Positions 8,621-17,456 of a DNA stretch of 64,000 nt are shown in pieces. How positions within the stretch are numbered: position 1 is the stretch's first letter; each line of letters starts with the position of its first letter. The position numbers and the translations under genes were made by a program. This stretch comes from Lactococcus sp. S-13 (GTDB lineage Bacteria; Bacillota; Bacilli; Lactobacillales; Streptococcaceae), in the NCBI RefSeq assembly GCF_004210295.1, contig NZ_SDAK01000001.1:186001-250000 (forward strand), given 5' to 3'. The notes under the pieces were generated by a model. That model was not told the origin of the DNA and did not search any database. It saw only the letters and a list, made by a program, of their open reading frames with translations.

Positions 8621-9880
8621 ATGAAAGTACCATTTGTTACCAAAGCAGAACTTGACCAGTTGACTGCTGAATTTCCAACACCTTTTCATTTGTACGATGA
8701 GAGAGGCATTCGCCAAAAAGCGCGTGCACTTCAGGCTGCCTTTGCTTGGAATGAAGGTTTTAAAGAATATTTTGCTGTAAAAGCAACCCCAACGCCAGCT
8801 ATTTTGAAAATCTTGCATGAAGAAGGTTGTGGAGTTGACTGTGCAAGCTATGTTGAATTACTCCTATCACAAAAAACAGGATTTGACGGATCAGAAATGA
8901 TGTTTTCATCAAACGACACTCCAGCAGAAGAATTTAAATTTGCTAAAGAAATCGGGGCTACAATCAATTTAGATGCTTATGAACATATTCAATTTCTAGA
9001 AACGCTGTCGGATTTTGAGTTTCCAGAAACGATGAGTTTGCGCTATAATCCAGGCGGTGTCTTTGCTATGGGTACAAAAATTATGGACAATCCAGAAGAA
9101 TCAAAGTTTGGGATGACCAAAGCTCAACTTATTCAGGGTTTCAAAGATTTACAAAATCTGGGAGTAAAAAAATTTGGAATGCATAGTTTTTTGGCGTCAA
9201 ATACGGTAACTAACGATTATTACCCGAAACTTGCCCATCAACTTTTCGAACTTGCTTTAGAAATTCGTCAAGAAACAGGAATCACGCTTGATTTTATCAA
9301 TCTTTCAGGCGGCATTGGCGTTAACTATCGTCCCGAAGAAGAAGCCAATGATATTGCTAAAATTGGTCAGGGAGTACAAAAAGCCTATCAAGAAGTGTTG
9401 AGTGCAAATGGCATTGAAAACCTTAAAATTTATACTGAACTGGGGCGTTTCATGCTCGCGCCACACGGTCACCTTATCACTAGAGTTCTCCATCTCAAAG
9501 AAACTTATCGCAAATATGTCGGAGTAGATGCGTCCGCAGTTAATCTCATGCGTCCAGCTTTTTATGACGCCTATCATCACATTACAGTAGCAGGTAAAGA
9601 AAATGAGAAAGCAACAGAAATCTATGATGTGACAGGCTCTTTATGTGAAAATAATGACAAATTTGCAAAACAAAGAGCATTACCTGAAATTCAAGAAGGG
9701 GACTTATTAGTTATCCATGATACGGGAGCGCATGGTTTTTCTATGGGCTATCAATATAATGCGAAATTACGAAGCGCAGAAATTCTACTTCAAGAAAATG
9801 GAGAAGCTCGTCTCATTCGTCGTGCCGAAAAACCTTCAGATTATTTTGCAACTTTGGATGGATTTGATTTTATTTGTTAG
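8621..9880 (+). CDS. lysA: Diaminopimelate decarboxylase
   Basis: Fold type III PLP enzyme that decarboxylates meso-diaminopimelate to lysine, the last step of lysine synthesis. The PLP lysine sits in EYFAVKATPTP (about residue 53); LSGGIGVNY binds the phosphate and SLCENNDKFA is the conserved substrate/PLP segment in place of the usual CESxD. At 419 residues the length is right. It stands alone between a terminator and the yneF promoter. A related specificity, such as carboxynorspermidine decarboxylase, is possible, but the gene setting favours lysA. Confidence 0.85.
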   Translation: MKVPFVTKAELDQLTAEFPTPFHLYDERGIRQKARALQAAFAWNEGFKEYFAVKATPTPAILKILHEEGCGVDCASYVELLLSQKTGFDGSEMMFSSNDTPAEEFKFAKEIGATINLDAYEHIQFLETLSDFEFPETMSLRYNPGGVFAMGTKIMDNPEESKFGMTKAQLIQGFKDLQNLGVKKFGMHSFLASNTVTNDYYPKLAHQLFELALEIRQETGITLDFINLSGGIGVNYRPEEEANDIAKIGQGVQKAYQEVLSANGIENLKIYTELGRFMLAPHGHLITRVLHLKETYRKYVGVDASAVNLMRPAFYDAYHHITVAGKENEKATEIYDVTGSLCENNDKFAKQRALPEIQEGDLLVIHDTGAHGFSMGYQYNAKLRSAEILLQENGEARLIRRAEKPSDYFATLDGFDFIC

Positions 9881-9974
9881 TAGACTTCTTGTTGAAGGAT
9901 AGGATAAGAAACTTCAAAAAATGAGGCTTAAGTGCTTCATAAAATAAACTACTGACAAATGGCATAAAATTTGA

Positions 9975-10011
9975 TATAATAAAGTGTCATCAATGGCGAA
10001 AGCGTTTCGCC
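9975..10011 (+). promoter_or_regulatory. yneF promoter and 5' hairpin / cre-like palindrome
   Basis: TATAAT at 9975-9980 is followed at 9995-10011 by GGCGAAAGCGTTTCGCC, a perfect 7-bp inverted repeat with a GCG loop close to the predicted transcript start. The core GAAAGCGTTTC also resembles a catabolite (CcpA) operator. It could be an mRNA-stabilising hairpin or a repressor site; the sequence alone does not decide. Confidence 0.5.
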
Positions 10012-10029
10012 AAATTTAGGAGATTCAAA

Positions 10030-10269
10030 ATGAACTTATTGATAGCTATCTTGCTCATGGTTGTATGCCTTTTGGCTGGTTTTTTTGGCGGCACTTGGTT
10101 TTCACAACGTCAAACAAAAAAACTGCTCATGGATAACCCACCACTTAATGAAGACGCAGTTCGTCTCATGATGGGATCAATGGGTCGTAAACCAAGCGAA
10201 GTTCAAGTACAACAAGTTCTTCGCCAAATTCGTGCAGCTGCTAAACAAGCAGACACAAAGAAAAAATAA
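10030..10269 (+). CDS. YneF family (UPF0154) small membrane protein
   Basis: A 79-residue protein with one N-terminal membrane segment (LLIAILLMVVCLLAGFFGG) followed by a basic, polar tail. The motif MMGSMGRKPSEVQVQQVLRQIR is diagnostic of UPF0154/YneF, widespread in Firmicutes and of unknown function. A promoter precedes it and a terminator follows, so it is a single-gene unit. AGGAGA precedes the ATG. Confidence 0.9.
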   Translation: MNLLIAILLMVVCLLAGFFGGTWFSQRQTKKLLMDNPPLNEDAVRLMMGSMGRKPSEVQVQQVLRQIRAAAKQADTKKK

Positions 10270-10280
10270 GCTAAAGTTAT

Positions 10281-10335
10281 ACGCTGAGCGAAGCAGCAGG
10301 ACAAGTTCCAAGCTCACTCAGCGTTTACTTTTTAT
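10281..10335 (+). terminator. Terminator after yneF
   Basis: ACGCTGAG at 10281-10288 pairs with CTCAGCGT at 10317-10324 around a longer internal arm, with a T-rich tail. Confidence 0.7.
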
Positions 10336-10400
10336 ATCAATGAAATATTTTTTAGTTCTTAACTAAAGATATCTGTTTTGAAGGAGAAGAAAGAAAAAAG

Positions 10401-11216
10401 ATGGACAATCGACCAATAGGCCTATTGGATTCAGGTGTTGGTGGACTGACTGTTGCTCGTGAACTCCTTAGGCAACTCCCAAATGAAGAAATTGTCTATA
10501 TCGGAGATACCCGCAGAGCCCCTTATGGTCCGCGTAGTAGTGAACAAATTATTGAGTTCACTTGGGATATGGTCAATTTTTTACTTTCTAAAAATGTAAA
10601 AATGATTGTGATGGCTTGCAATACAGCCACTGCGGCCGCCCTCACGGAGGTTAAAGAGAAGCTTGATATCCCAGTGATTGGGGTAATCTTAGCTGGCGCC
10701 ACCTCAGCGATTCAAAAAACAAAAGATAAAAAAATTGGTGTTATTGCGACACAGGCTTCCATTCGTTCAGGAGAATACCAAAGAACCATCAATTTTAAAT
10801 CATCATCAATTGAAGTGACAAGTCTAGCATGTCCTAAATTTGTCCCAATTGTTGAGTCAAACGAAATGCATTCTGATATTGCCAAAAGAGTAGTATCTGA
10901 AACATTAGCACCTTTGGTTGGCAAAGTGGATACTTTAATTTTGGGTTGTACCCATTATCCTTTGCTACGTTCTTTAATTCAAGAAACGATGGGCGAGCAG
11001 GTTAGATTGATTGATTCGGGGGCCGAAACCGTCCGTGACATTTCAGTACTACTGAATTATTTTTTACTTAATAGTGAAGAACGACAAAAGTGTCAGCATC
11101 GCTTTTATACAACAGCAGGAGTTGACTCCTTTCGAGAAATTGCTGAAAAGTGGTTAAAACTTGAACCACTCCATATTGAACATGCTGAGATAGAAAGTTT
11201 CAACAAGGAAAAATAA
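10401..11216 (+). CDS. murI: Glutamate racemase
   Basis: Makes D-glutamate for peptidoglycan. The two catalytic cysteines are in [12 protein letters not shown] (about residue 73) and [11 protein letters not shown] (about 183); [11 protein letters not shown] and GDTRRAPYG are also conserved. The 271 residues fit the family. GAAGGAGAAG precedes the ATG. The stop is directly followed by rdgB; the gene order murI-rdgB-phosphodiesterase is shared with streptococci. Confidence 0.95.
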   Translation: MDNRPIGLLDSGVGGLTVARELLRQLPNEEIVYIGDTRRAPYGPRSSEQIIEFTWDMVNFLLSKNVKMIVMACNTATAAALTEVKEKLDIPVIGVILAGATSAIQKTKDKKIGVIATQASIRSGEYQRTINFKSSSIEVTSLACPKFVPIVESNEMHSDIAKRVVSETLAPLVGKVDTLILGCTHYPLLRSLIQETMGEQVRLIDSGAETVRDISVLLNYFLLNSEERQKCQHRFYTTAGVDSFREIAEKWLKLEPLHIEHAEIESFNKEK

Positions 11217-11822
11217 ATGAAAAAAACACTAATCGTTGCAACGAGAAATGCTGGGAAAACTAGAGAATTTAAGAAGTTATTTGCTGATTTCGGCTATGAA
11301 ATTAAGGATTTAACCGATTACCCTGAGTTACCGGAAATAGAGGAAACAGGAAGTACTTTTGAAGAAAATGCGCGGTTAAAAGCCGAGCAAATTTCAGAAA
11401 TTACGGGTGAGCTTGTTGTTGGAGATGATTCTGGTCTTTGCGTTGATGTTCTAGGTGGTTTACCAGGGATTTGGTCGCATCGTTTTTCTGCACCAAACCC
11501 GACGGATGAAAAAAACATCACAAAATTACTTCATGAATTGGCGCCAACGGCCATAACTCCAGAAAAAAGAAGTGCACATTTTCACACAACACTAGTTGCT
11601 GCTAAACCAGGAAGTGAGAGCTTAGTGGTTGAAGCTGATTGGAATGGTTATATTGGATTAACACCGAAAGGTGAAAACGGTTTTGGCTATGATCCTATCT
11701 TTCTTGTAGACGCATTTCGGACAGCAGCAGAGCTATCAGATGAGGAAAAAAATAAAGTTTCTCACCGAGGAAAAGCGCTACAAAAGTTGATGAAAGAGCT
11801 ACCTGCTTGGTTAGAAAAATGA
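11217..11822 (+). CDS. rdgB: Non-canonical purine NTP pyrophosphatase (RdgB/HAM1 family)
   Basis: Hydrolyses dITP, XTP and similar damaged nucleotides to monophosphates, keeping them out of nucleic acids. The start [12 protein letters not shown], the metal site [23 protein letters not shown] and the end GYDPIF...SHRGKAL are typical. At 201 residues it is a full single-domain protein. It starts on the base after the murI stop, so it is translationally coupled. Confidence 0.93.
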   Translation: MKKTLIVATRNAGKTREFKKLFADFGYEIKDLTDYPELPEIEETGSTFEENARLKAEQISEITGELVVGDDSGLCVDVLGGLPGIWSHRFSAPNPTDEKNITKLLHELAPTAITPEKRSAHFHTTLVAAKPGSESLVVEADWNGYIGLTPKGENGFGYDPIFLVDAFRTAAELSDEEKNKVSHRGKALQKLMKELPAWLEK

Positions 11823-11870
11823 TTTAACATAAATTTATTTCTGTAAAACAGAAGAAACGAGAGGTCTTGG

Positions 11871-12374
11871 ATGTTTGTAGTCATGTCTGACTCCCACTAT
11901 GATCGCAACGTGGTTGAGTCAATCAAAAAGAAGTATCAGGCAAGTGCCACAGCGATTTTTCACTGTGGTGACTCAGAGTTATTGAGTTCGGATGAAATCT
12001 GGAATGGAATTACAGTTGTTGCCGGCAATTGTGATTATGATAATGGTTATCAGGATTTCATTCTTCAAGAGGTTGAAGGTAAAAAGGTATTGATTACACA
12101 TGGCCATCTTTTTTACGTTGGCTTGGGCTTGGATCGCTATTCGTATTTTGCAGAAGAAAAAGGTGCAGATATTGCCCTTTTTGGACACATTCATCGGCCA
12201 GTAGCTCAAAAAATTAATGGTGTTCTATACCTTAACCCAGGTTCAGTTGCACAGCCACGTGGTGAGTATGATGTGAAGATGTATGCTACTATTGAAATCA
12301 CTGATCGTCAATACAAAATTTCTTATCGAAACCTCCAACATGAACCAATTTCTGAATTACAATTCATTTTATAA
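11871..12374 (+). CDS. Metallophosphoesterase of the YfcE/MJ0936 family
   Basis: A 167-residue calcineurin-like phosphoesterase. The metal ligands are visible: SDSHYD, FHCGDSE, VAGNCDYD, THGHLF and GHIHRP. Family members act on phosphodiesters with Mn or Ni; the cellular substrate is unknown. I take ATG 11871, preceded by GAGAGG; MSDSHYD at 11883 is a possible shorter start. It lies within the murI-scpB segment. Confidence 0.88.
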   Translation: MFVVMSDSHYDRNVVESIKKKYQASATAIFHCGDSELLSSDEIWNGITVVAGNCDYDNGYQDFILQEVEGKKVLITHGHLFYVGLGLDRYSYFAEEKGADIALFGHIHRPVAQKINGVLYLNPGSVAQPRGEYDVKMYATIEITDRQYKISYRNLQHEPISELQFIL

Positions 12375-12398
12375 TTCACCTTACCTTGACAAAACATT

Positions 12399-13115
12399 AT
12401 GAAATTACCAAATGAGATTGAGGAGTATTTAGCAAGTAAGAATTTTTCAGTAAACACTCGCTCAAATTACTATTACGACTTAACTTCTCTGCATCAATTT
12501 TTTGAAGATAAGCCAATTTCCGAAGATACATTAGCGCTCTATAAACATCAATTGAGTGAGCTTTCTCTATCTGCTCAACGCCGAAAAATTTCGAGTGCAA
12601 ATCAATATTTGCTCTATTTGTATCAAAACAACCAGCTTGATCGCTATTTTAAATTGGATCAAGTTCCTCAAAAAACAATAAAACAGTCGCAAGGCTATCA
12701 CCCAAAGCTTAAGGAATTTCCAGAATTTTACGGTCCGTTAACTTGTCCCGGTCAATTTTTAGCGTTATTGATTTTGGAGTTTGGATTAAATTTTTCAGAG
12801 ATTCAAGGGTTGAAGTGGGAAAATTTCAACTGGAAATTTAAGTACCTCACTATTGAAAAATCAGGAATTAAACGCGTTTTACCGATTAAAGAAAAATTTG
12901 CTCTCCGAGTCAAAGCAATTAATAATGCGGATGAATTGTTTGCTAAATCAAGGCAGTTTCTTTATATAGAATTGAAAAAATTTACAGATTATTCATCGAA
13001 AGAGATTCGAGAACAATATATTTTACATCAAGTAAAAGCAGGAAAAACGATTTATGAACTAGCGGGTCTTTTGGGATTAAGTACCACAGCTACGTTGGAA
13101 AAATATTATAGATAG
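12399..13115 (+). CDS. XerD-like tyrosine recombinase family protein, probably inactive
   Basis: A 238-residue protein with a SAM-like N-terminal DNA-binding domain ([21 protein letters not shown]) and a short catalytic domain. It sits just before scpAB, as the XerD-like protein does in streptococci. The catalytic set is eroded: the first arginine (TGLRxSE) is asparagine in FGLNFSEI, the HxxR block reads KEIR with the histidine lost, and LGH reads LGL. The tyrosine EKYYR and one arginine remain. Lactococcus resolves its chromosome with XerS, so this protein more likely binds DNA with another role. No clear ribosome site is visible. Confidence 0.8.
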   Translation: MKLPNEIEEYLASKNFSVNTRSNYYYDLTSLHQFFEDKPISEDTLALYKHQLSELSLSAQRRKISSANQYLLYLYQNNQLDRYFKLDQVPQKTIKQSQGYHPKLKEFPEFYGPLTCPGQFLALLILEFGLNFSEIQGLKWENFNWKFKYLTIEKSGIKRVLPIKEKFALRVKAINNADELFAKSRQFLYIELKKFTDYSSKEIREQYILHQVKAGKTIYELAGLLGLSTTATLEKYYR

Positions 13116-13144
13116 GTTTTTACATCATTAAAAATATGTAAACT

Positions 13145-13864
13145 ATGATTAAAGAAATTAGTATAAAAATAAATAACTTTGAAGGGCCACTTGATTTGCT
13201 GCTACATCTAGTAAGTCAATATCAGATGGATGTTTTTGAAGTCCCTCTTGTGCCAGTGATTGAACAATATCTTGCATATATTCGGAAGATGAAAAATTTA
13301 GAGTTGGAAATTGCTGGGGAATATATGCTAATGGCAAGTCAGTTGATGTTAATTAAGTCGCGTAGACTGTTACCTACTTTGACTGAAACTTTTAACGATG
13401 ATACTGATCAATTGGAATATGATTTATTAGCTCAAATTGATGAGTATCGAAAGTATAAGTTGCTTTCACAAGATTTAGAAGAACTTCACCAAGAGCGTAG
13501 CCAATTTTACTCTAAAGCTAAAACAGAAATTATTACTGATGAAACTAAATTACTTAAGGATAGGTCAGGACTTGATTTATTTTTGGCTTTTAACAAAATC
13601 TTGGAAATTCAAAAACAACAATTTCAGGATGAGCATACGACAATTGAAGCTGAGAAATATACGATTGCGGATAAGATCTTAGAATTGAGTCGGAAGTTTA
13701 TAAAGCAAAAAATATGTAAATTCTCAGAATTGTTTTCTCCTTTAGCTAGTCGAGAAGAATTAGTTACGACTTTTATGGCACTTTTAGAATTAATGAAAAA
13801 TCAACAGATTTCAGCAGTGCAAGGAGAGCTTTTTGGAGAAATTATTTTAGAAAGAAAAGAGTAG
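13145..13864 (+). CDS. scpA: Segregation and condensation protein A
   Basis: Kleisin subunit that links SMC heads in the bacterial condensin. The N-terminal SMC-binding motif NFEGPLDLLLHLVSQYQMDVFEV is clear and the C-terminal winged helix ends ISAVQGELFGEI. The 239 residues fit the family. The GTG start of scpB lies one base after the stop, so the two are co-translated. The upstream gene is the XerD-like protein, an order conserved in streptococci. Confidence 0.93.
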   Translation: MIKEISIKINNFEGPLDLLLHLVSQYQMDVFEVPLVPVIEQYLAYIRKMKNLELEIAGEYMLMASQLMLIKSRRLLPTLTETFNDDTDQLEYDLLAQIDEYRKYKLLSQDLEELHQERSQFYSKAKTEIITDETKLLKDRSGLDLFLAFNKILEIQKQQFQDEHTTIEAEKYTIADKILELSRKFIKQKICKFSELFSPLASREELVTTFMALLELMKNQQISAVQGELFGEIILERKE

Positions 13865-13865
13865 A

Positions 13866-14432
13866 GTGAATAAAACAGCAACTTGTGAACTTTTGCTTTT
13901 TGTATCTGGTGAAGCTGGATTGACATTGCCCGAATTAGCAGGGTTGACAGAATTATCAAAACAAGCTTGCCAGCAACAAATTGATTATTTAAAAGAAAAG
14001 TATCAAGCTGACGAAGAATCAGCTCTGACGATTATTAAAACTGCGGAGAAATACCGTATGGCAACTAAAGAAGAATTTGCTGGATTGCTCAGGGCTTATG
14101 CCAAAACGCCTCTTAATCAGTCCTTGTCAAAATCAGCACTTGAAGTTTTGGCAATTATTGCTTATAAGCAACCTTTGACTCGATTGGAGATTGATCAATT
14201 GCGTGGAGTAAACTCATCAGGAGTAATCTCGACTTTGCGTGCCTTTGACTTGGTGGAAAAGGTTGGCGAGCTTGAGGCGCCAGGGCGTCCAAGCTTGTAT
14301 GCAACGACGGAATTTTTCTTAGATTATATTGGCATCAATCGTTTAGAAGAGTTGCCTGAGATTGATGAAGCAAAATTTATTGCTGAAAAGCAAATTTTAT
14401 TTAATGAAAGTGAAGAAGATGAGAATAAATAA
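13866..14432 (+). CDS. scpB: Segregation and condensation protein B
   Basis: Dimeric winged-helix protein of the SMC-ScpAB complex. ALEVLAIIAYKQPLTRLEIDQLRGVNSSGVI is the ScpB core and VEKVGELEAPGRPSLYATTEFFLDYIGI its second wing. It starts with GTG at 13866; 188 residues. The acidic tail EESEEDENK overlaps the start of rluB by 14 bases. Confidence 0.93.
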   Translation: MNKTATCELLLFVSGEAGLTLPELAGLTELSKQACQQQIDYLKEKYQADEESALTIIKTAEKYRMATKEEFAGLLRAYAKTPLNQSLSKSALEVLAIIAYKQPLTRLEIDQLRGVNSSGVISTLRAFDLVEKVGELEAPGRPSLYATTEFFLDYIGINRLEELPEIDEAKFIAEKQILFNESEEDENK

Positions 14433-15138
14433 ATATTTGGCACACGCAGGTGTAGCCAGCAGACGTAAATCTGAGGAATTGATTTTGTCAGGAAAAGTTA
14501 GTGTGAACCAAACAATTATGACAAATCTTGGTTACCAAGTTTCTAGTGGGGATGTTGTTGAGGTAAATGGTGTAGCTGTTTACAATGAAGAGCCTGTTTA
14601 TTATTTATTGAATAAACCACGCGGTTATATTTCTTCTGTTAGCGATGAAAAAGGACGTCAAACAGTGATGGATTTGATGCCGCAGGTTAAAGAACGAATT
14701 TATCCTGTTGGTCGGTTGGACTGGGATACGAGTGGCTTGCTTCTGCTAACAAATGATGGGGAATTTACTAATTTAATGACTCACCCACGTCACGGGGTTG
14801 AAAAAGTTTATATTTCAAAGGTTGAAGGGCAAGCAAATAAAGAAAATCTGCGTCCATTGACACTTGGAGTGACGATTGAAGGCAAGAAAATGAGCCCTGC
14901 TCGCTATGAAATTATCAAGCAAGATAAAGCGAAAAATCATTCAGTTGTCAGCCTGACTATTCATGAAGGGCAAAATCATCAGGTTAAAAAAATGTTCGCT
15001 ACAGTTGGATTGCCCGTACAAAAACTGAGTCGTGTTCAATATGGAACATTGAATCTGGATGGTGTTCCTACGGGGCAATACCGTCGCCTAAGTAAAAAAG
15101 AAGTATCGCAATTGATTAATTTAGCTCAAGAAAAATAG
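14419..15138 (+). CDS. rluB: Ribosomal large subunit pseudouridine synthase B
   Basis: Modifies a uridine in 23S rRNA. An S4 RNA-binding domain (INKYLAHAGVASRRKSEELILSGKVSVN) precedes the catalytic domain with aspartate in GRLDWDTSGLLLLTNDG, then EGQNHQVKKMF. I start at ATG 14419, preceded by GTGAAGAAG within scpB, which gives the usual N-terminus MRINKYLAHAG (239 residues). A terminator follows. RluB/RsuA-type specificity is assigned by family and gene order after scpB. Confidence 0.9.
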   Translation: MRINKYLAHAGVASRRKSEELILSGKVSVNQTIMTNLGYQVSSGDVVEVNGVAVYNEEPVYYLLNKPRGYISSVSDEKGRQTVMDLMPQVKERIYPVGRLDWDTSGLLLLTNDGEFTNLMTHPRHGVEKVYISKVEGQANKENLRPLTLGVTIEGKKMSPARYEIIKQDKAKNHSVVSLTIHEGQNHQVKKMFATVGLPVQKLSRVQYGTLNLDGVPTGQYRRLSKKEVSQLINLAQEK

Positions 15139-15164
15139 AAAAACACCCCTAGAGGTGTTTTTTA
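15139..15164 (+). terminator. Terminator after rluB
   Basis: AACACC and GGTGTT pair around a short loop, then a T run. Confidence 0.75.
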
Positions 15165-15195
15165 ATATTTATTTTTGGAAAGCATGACAGACTTG

Positions 15196-15320
15196 TGATA
15201 TAATAAGTTTATCTTCAGGGCACCGTGTGATTCGGGACCGGCGGTAAATAAGCCTATGAGCTTACAACTCCGCGATTCGCGTAAGCGATTGAAGCAGTGA
15301 GAATCTGCTAGCGACAGTTA
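15196..15320 (+). ncRNA. FMN riboswitch (RFN element) upstream of ribU
   Basis: An extended -10 TGATATAAT at 15196-15204 starts a leader holding the RFN element from about 15211 to 15320. Diagnostic blocks are ATCTTCAGGGCA, GTGTGATTCGGGACCGGCGG and GCAGTGAGAATCTGCTAGCGA with CAGTTAAA. FMN binding should reduce expression of the riboflavin transporter downstream. The expression platform lies in 15330-15526; I see no classic terminator there, so translation control is plausible. Confidence 0.9.
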
Positions 15321-15526
15321 AATGCGACCAAGTGGGAGCATTTTATCAATGATTAAAGCTTTGTTTAATAAAGTTTCATTGGTTGAAAGTCTGGATGGAA
15401 GAAGATGAACAATTTTTGTGCTGTAATCAATGCTTTGGCAAGATTATGGTTTTTGGCCAAACAAAAAAATGTCTATCAACTTCCTCGAAATTTGAAGAAT
15501 TATTTTCTCATATTTGGAGGTTTTTT

Positions 15527-16147
15527 ATGTCTAAAACACGTCGTATGGTACTTATTGCCATGCTTGCTGCATTATCTACGGTGCTTTTGTTACCAATTTT
15601 GCAGTTTCCGCTGTTACCAGGAATTGATTTTATGAAGGTTGAACTTTCGATTATTCCTGTACTTATCGGAGTTTTTACTTTAGGTTTGAGTGATGGGTTT
15701 GTTATTTTGCTCATTCGTTCAATTCTATGGTATTTGCTCTTTAATCAAGGTCCTTCAACTTGGATTGGGGTGCCGATGAATTTTATTGCTTTGGGGCTTT
15801 TCATGACAATGGTTTGGCTATTTACTAAGCGAAAGTTTTCTGTGCGAAACTATCTGGTGGGGGTTGTCTTTGCAACGGTTACGGCCGTTCTTGCAATGAT
15901 GCTTTTAAATGTTTTCTATGCGCTTCCCTTATACCGCTTGGCTGCTGGGTTTGATGTCGATAAACTTTTTTCTGGTGCGGTACATTTGTTTAGTATGGGT
16001 TCGTTTGATGTCACTATCAATCCTACGTACTTGATAACAGTCGTCTTGCCTTTTAATGCCATTCAAAATGTGATATTTGCATTAGTATTTGGTTTGGTTA
16101 TTCTTGTATTTAGAAAAAATAGAGTGGTACGATTTTATAACATTTGA
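15527..16147 (+). CDS. ribU: Riboflavin ECF transporter S component
   Basis: Membrane protein that binds riboflavin and works with the shared energy-coupling module EcfAA'T. The start SKTRRMVLIAMLAAL and following membrane helices fit RibU, and an FMN riboswitch sits upstream. I choose ATG 15527, which has GGAGG at 15516-15520; an upstream frame from 15383 would read through the riboswitch platform. 206 residues, about six membrane helices. A terminator follows. Confidence 0.92.
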   Translation: MSKTRRMVLIAMLAALSTVLLLPILQFPLLPGIDFMKVELSIIPVLIGVFTLGLSDGFVILLIRSILWYLLFNQGPSTWIGVPMNFIALGLFMTMVWLFTKRKFSVRNYLVGVVFATVTAVLAMMLLNVFYALPLYRLAAGFDVDKLFSGAVHLFSMGSFDVTINPTYLITVVLPFNAIQNVIFALVFGLVILVFRKNRVVRFYNI

Positions 16148-16148
16148 T

Positions 16149-16175
16149 AAAAAAGCTGATTTTCAGCTTTTTTAT
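16149..16175 (+). terminator. Terminator after ribU
   Basis: AAAAAGCTGA / TCAGCTTTTTT hairpin with a T tract. Confidence 0.8.
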
Positions 16176-16245
16176 TATCAGAAAAACTGATAATTTGTCT
16201 TGACAAGATGAAAAATAAAGCATATAATATAAGAAAAACTGATAA
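16175..16245 (+). promoter_or_regulatory. hdiR promoter with flanking operators
   Basis: TTGACA (16200-16205) and TATAAT (16223-16228) are 17 bases apart, a consensus promoter. Upstream, TTATCAGAAAAACTGATAA at 16175-16193 is a perfect 7-bp inverted repeat with an A5 centre. A second site at 16234-16245 keeps AAAAACTGATAA. The two right half-sites are 52 bases apart and bracket the promoter, as expected of autoregulation by a dimeric repressor. Confidence 0.75.
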
Positions 16246-16265
16246 AAGAATGAGAGGAAAGCTTG

Positions 16266-17021
16266 ATGAATTTTGGTAAAAATTTAAAGTATCTTCGCAC
16301 CAATGCCAAACTTACGCAAAGTCAATTGGCTCAGATGCTTGGGATGAAACAAAGCGCTTATGTACTTTGGGAACAAAAAGCGACTAACCCTACTTTGGAA
16401 TTGCTTGAAAAATTATCGGATATTTATCAGCTTTCATTTGAGGAGCTTATTAAAACGCCACAGCGACAAGAAGAAAAGCAACTTTTAGAAAATTATCGTG
16501 CGCTGACAGAGGAACAACAAGAGTCAGTCATCACATTTACAGATTTTCTTCTAGAACAAAATAAGTCAAATCTTATTGAGTTGAAGACTTATCCGCGCTC
16601 TACGCTTCATTATGCTATTGTTGAAGATGAACTTTTATCTGCAGGATTCGGAGAGTCTGTCAGCAATAATGGTGGACATTATAAAGCCTACACAACCAAG
16701 AAACTTTCTCGCTATGACGGCGCTGCACGAGTTAAAGGGGAATCAATGGAGCCAGAATTTCCTAATTTTTCTATTGCGACATTTTTGCAAACAGGATTTG
16801 ATCGCTCAGGTGATATTTATGCGATTGCAGAGGGTGATTTGGGAGAGGAACAGCTCTATATCAAGCAAGTTTTCGAAGAGAAAGATCAATTTCGTATCCA
16901 TTCTTTAAATCCCGATCCGCAGTACAAAGATTTTTATTTGGGGCAAGAAGATAATTTTCGAATTATTGGTCCGGTGGTTGACCACTTTGAAGAAATTGAA
17001 GAAGCTCAGATAGAAGACTAA
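16266..17021 (+). CDS. hdiR: HdiR-like LexA-type repressor (XRE helix-turn-helix plus S24 peptidase)
   Basis: An N-terminal XRE helix-turn-helix (LRTNAKLTQSQLAQMLGMKQSAYVLWEQ) is joined to an S24 autoprotease domain. The self-cleavage Ala-Gly is in LLSAGFGE, the serine in VKGESMEPEF and the lysine in LYIKQVF. Lactococcal HdiR has this design: RecA and DNA damage trigger cleavage, freeing genes such as umuC. The ATG at 16266 follows GAGAGGAAAG. Operator repeats lie in its own promoter, so it probably represses itself. 251 residues. Confidence 0.85.
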   Translation: MNFGKNLKYLRTNAKLTQSQLAQMLGMKQSAYVLWEQKATNPTLELLEKLSDIYQLSFEELIKTPQRQEEKQLLENYRALTEEQQESVITFTDFLLEQNKSNLIELKTYPRSTLHYAIVEDELLSAGFGESVSNNGGHYKAYTTKKLSRYDGAARVKGESMEPEFPNFSIATFLQTGFDRSGDIYAIAEGDLGEEQLYIKQVFEEKDQFRIHSLNPDPQYKDFYLGQEDNFRIIGPVVDHFEEIEEAQIED

Positions 17022-17032
17022 AAAGAGGGAAA

Positions 17033-17227
17033 ATGATGGCTTTAATTAAAGAAATTTTACCGGTTTTAGGAATAGGTGTAGTTTTTGCGGGGAGTTATGA
17101 GCTGGTGCTTTGGTTAGCAATGAGGCTAGACAAACAAGATGAGAAAAATAGCAGGAAAGAAAAAAACAAAAAAGTGAGTAGAATCAACTCAAGTGTTGTT
17201 CTCAAAAAAGAAAAAAACATCGCATGA
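17033..17227 (+). CDS. Small single-pass membrane protein of unknown function
   Basis: A 64-residue frame with GAGGGA just upstream and starts at 17033 or 17036. One hydrophobic segment (EILPVLGIGVVFAGSYELVLWLAM) is followed by a highly charged lysine-rich tail. It lies 11 bases after hdiR on the same strand, so it is probably co-transcribed. I do not recognise the family. Confidence 0.55.
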   Translation: MMALIKEILPVLGIGVVFAGSYELVLWLAMRLDKQDEKNSRKEKNKKVSRINSSVVLKKEKNIA

Positions 17228-17268
17228 ACTGAGTAAATAAAATAAATCGGCAAAAAATATATTTATAC

Positions 17269-17456
17269 TTGCAAAAAACAAAAAACTTTGCTATACTAGA
17301 TTTCGGTTCTAAAAGAACTGACCGAAGACAGTAGGGGACGTAAGTCATAAAAATCCTACCGAGGACAAATATCAACTAAAAATGATAATTGAACTCTCTA
17401 TGTCTATGGTCGGCATAGTTTTTTTATGCCCGACAATAAAATATGGAGGTAAAAAA
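17269..17456 (+). ncRNA. rplJL promoter and ribosomal protein L10 leader
   Basis: TTGCAA (17269-17274) and TATACT (17292-17297) with 17-base spacing give a transcript starting near 17304. The leader contains GACCGAAGACAGTAGGGGA and AATCCTACCGAGG, the kink-turn segments of the Firmicute L10 leader to which L10(L12)4 binds. A further hairpin (GTCGGCATA / TATGCCCGAC) lies at about 17410-17436 before the ribosome site. Autoregulation by L10 is expected from the family. Confidence 0.85.

Noticed and set aside
15383-15526. Longer ribU start or separate small gene between the FMN riboswitch and ribU
   Set aside because: The frame is open, but there is no ribosome site, the residues are not membrane-like, and a strong GGAGG precedes ATG 15527.
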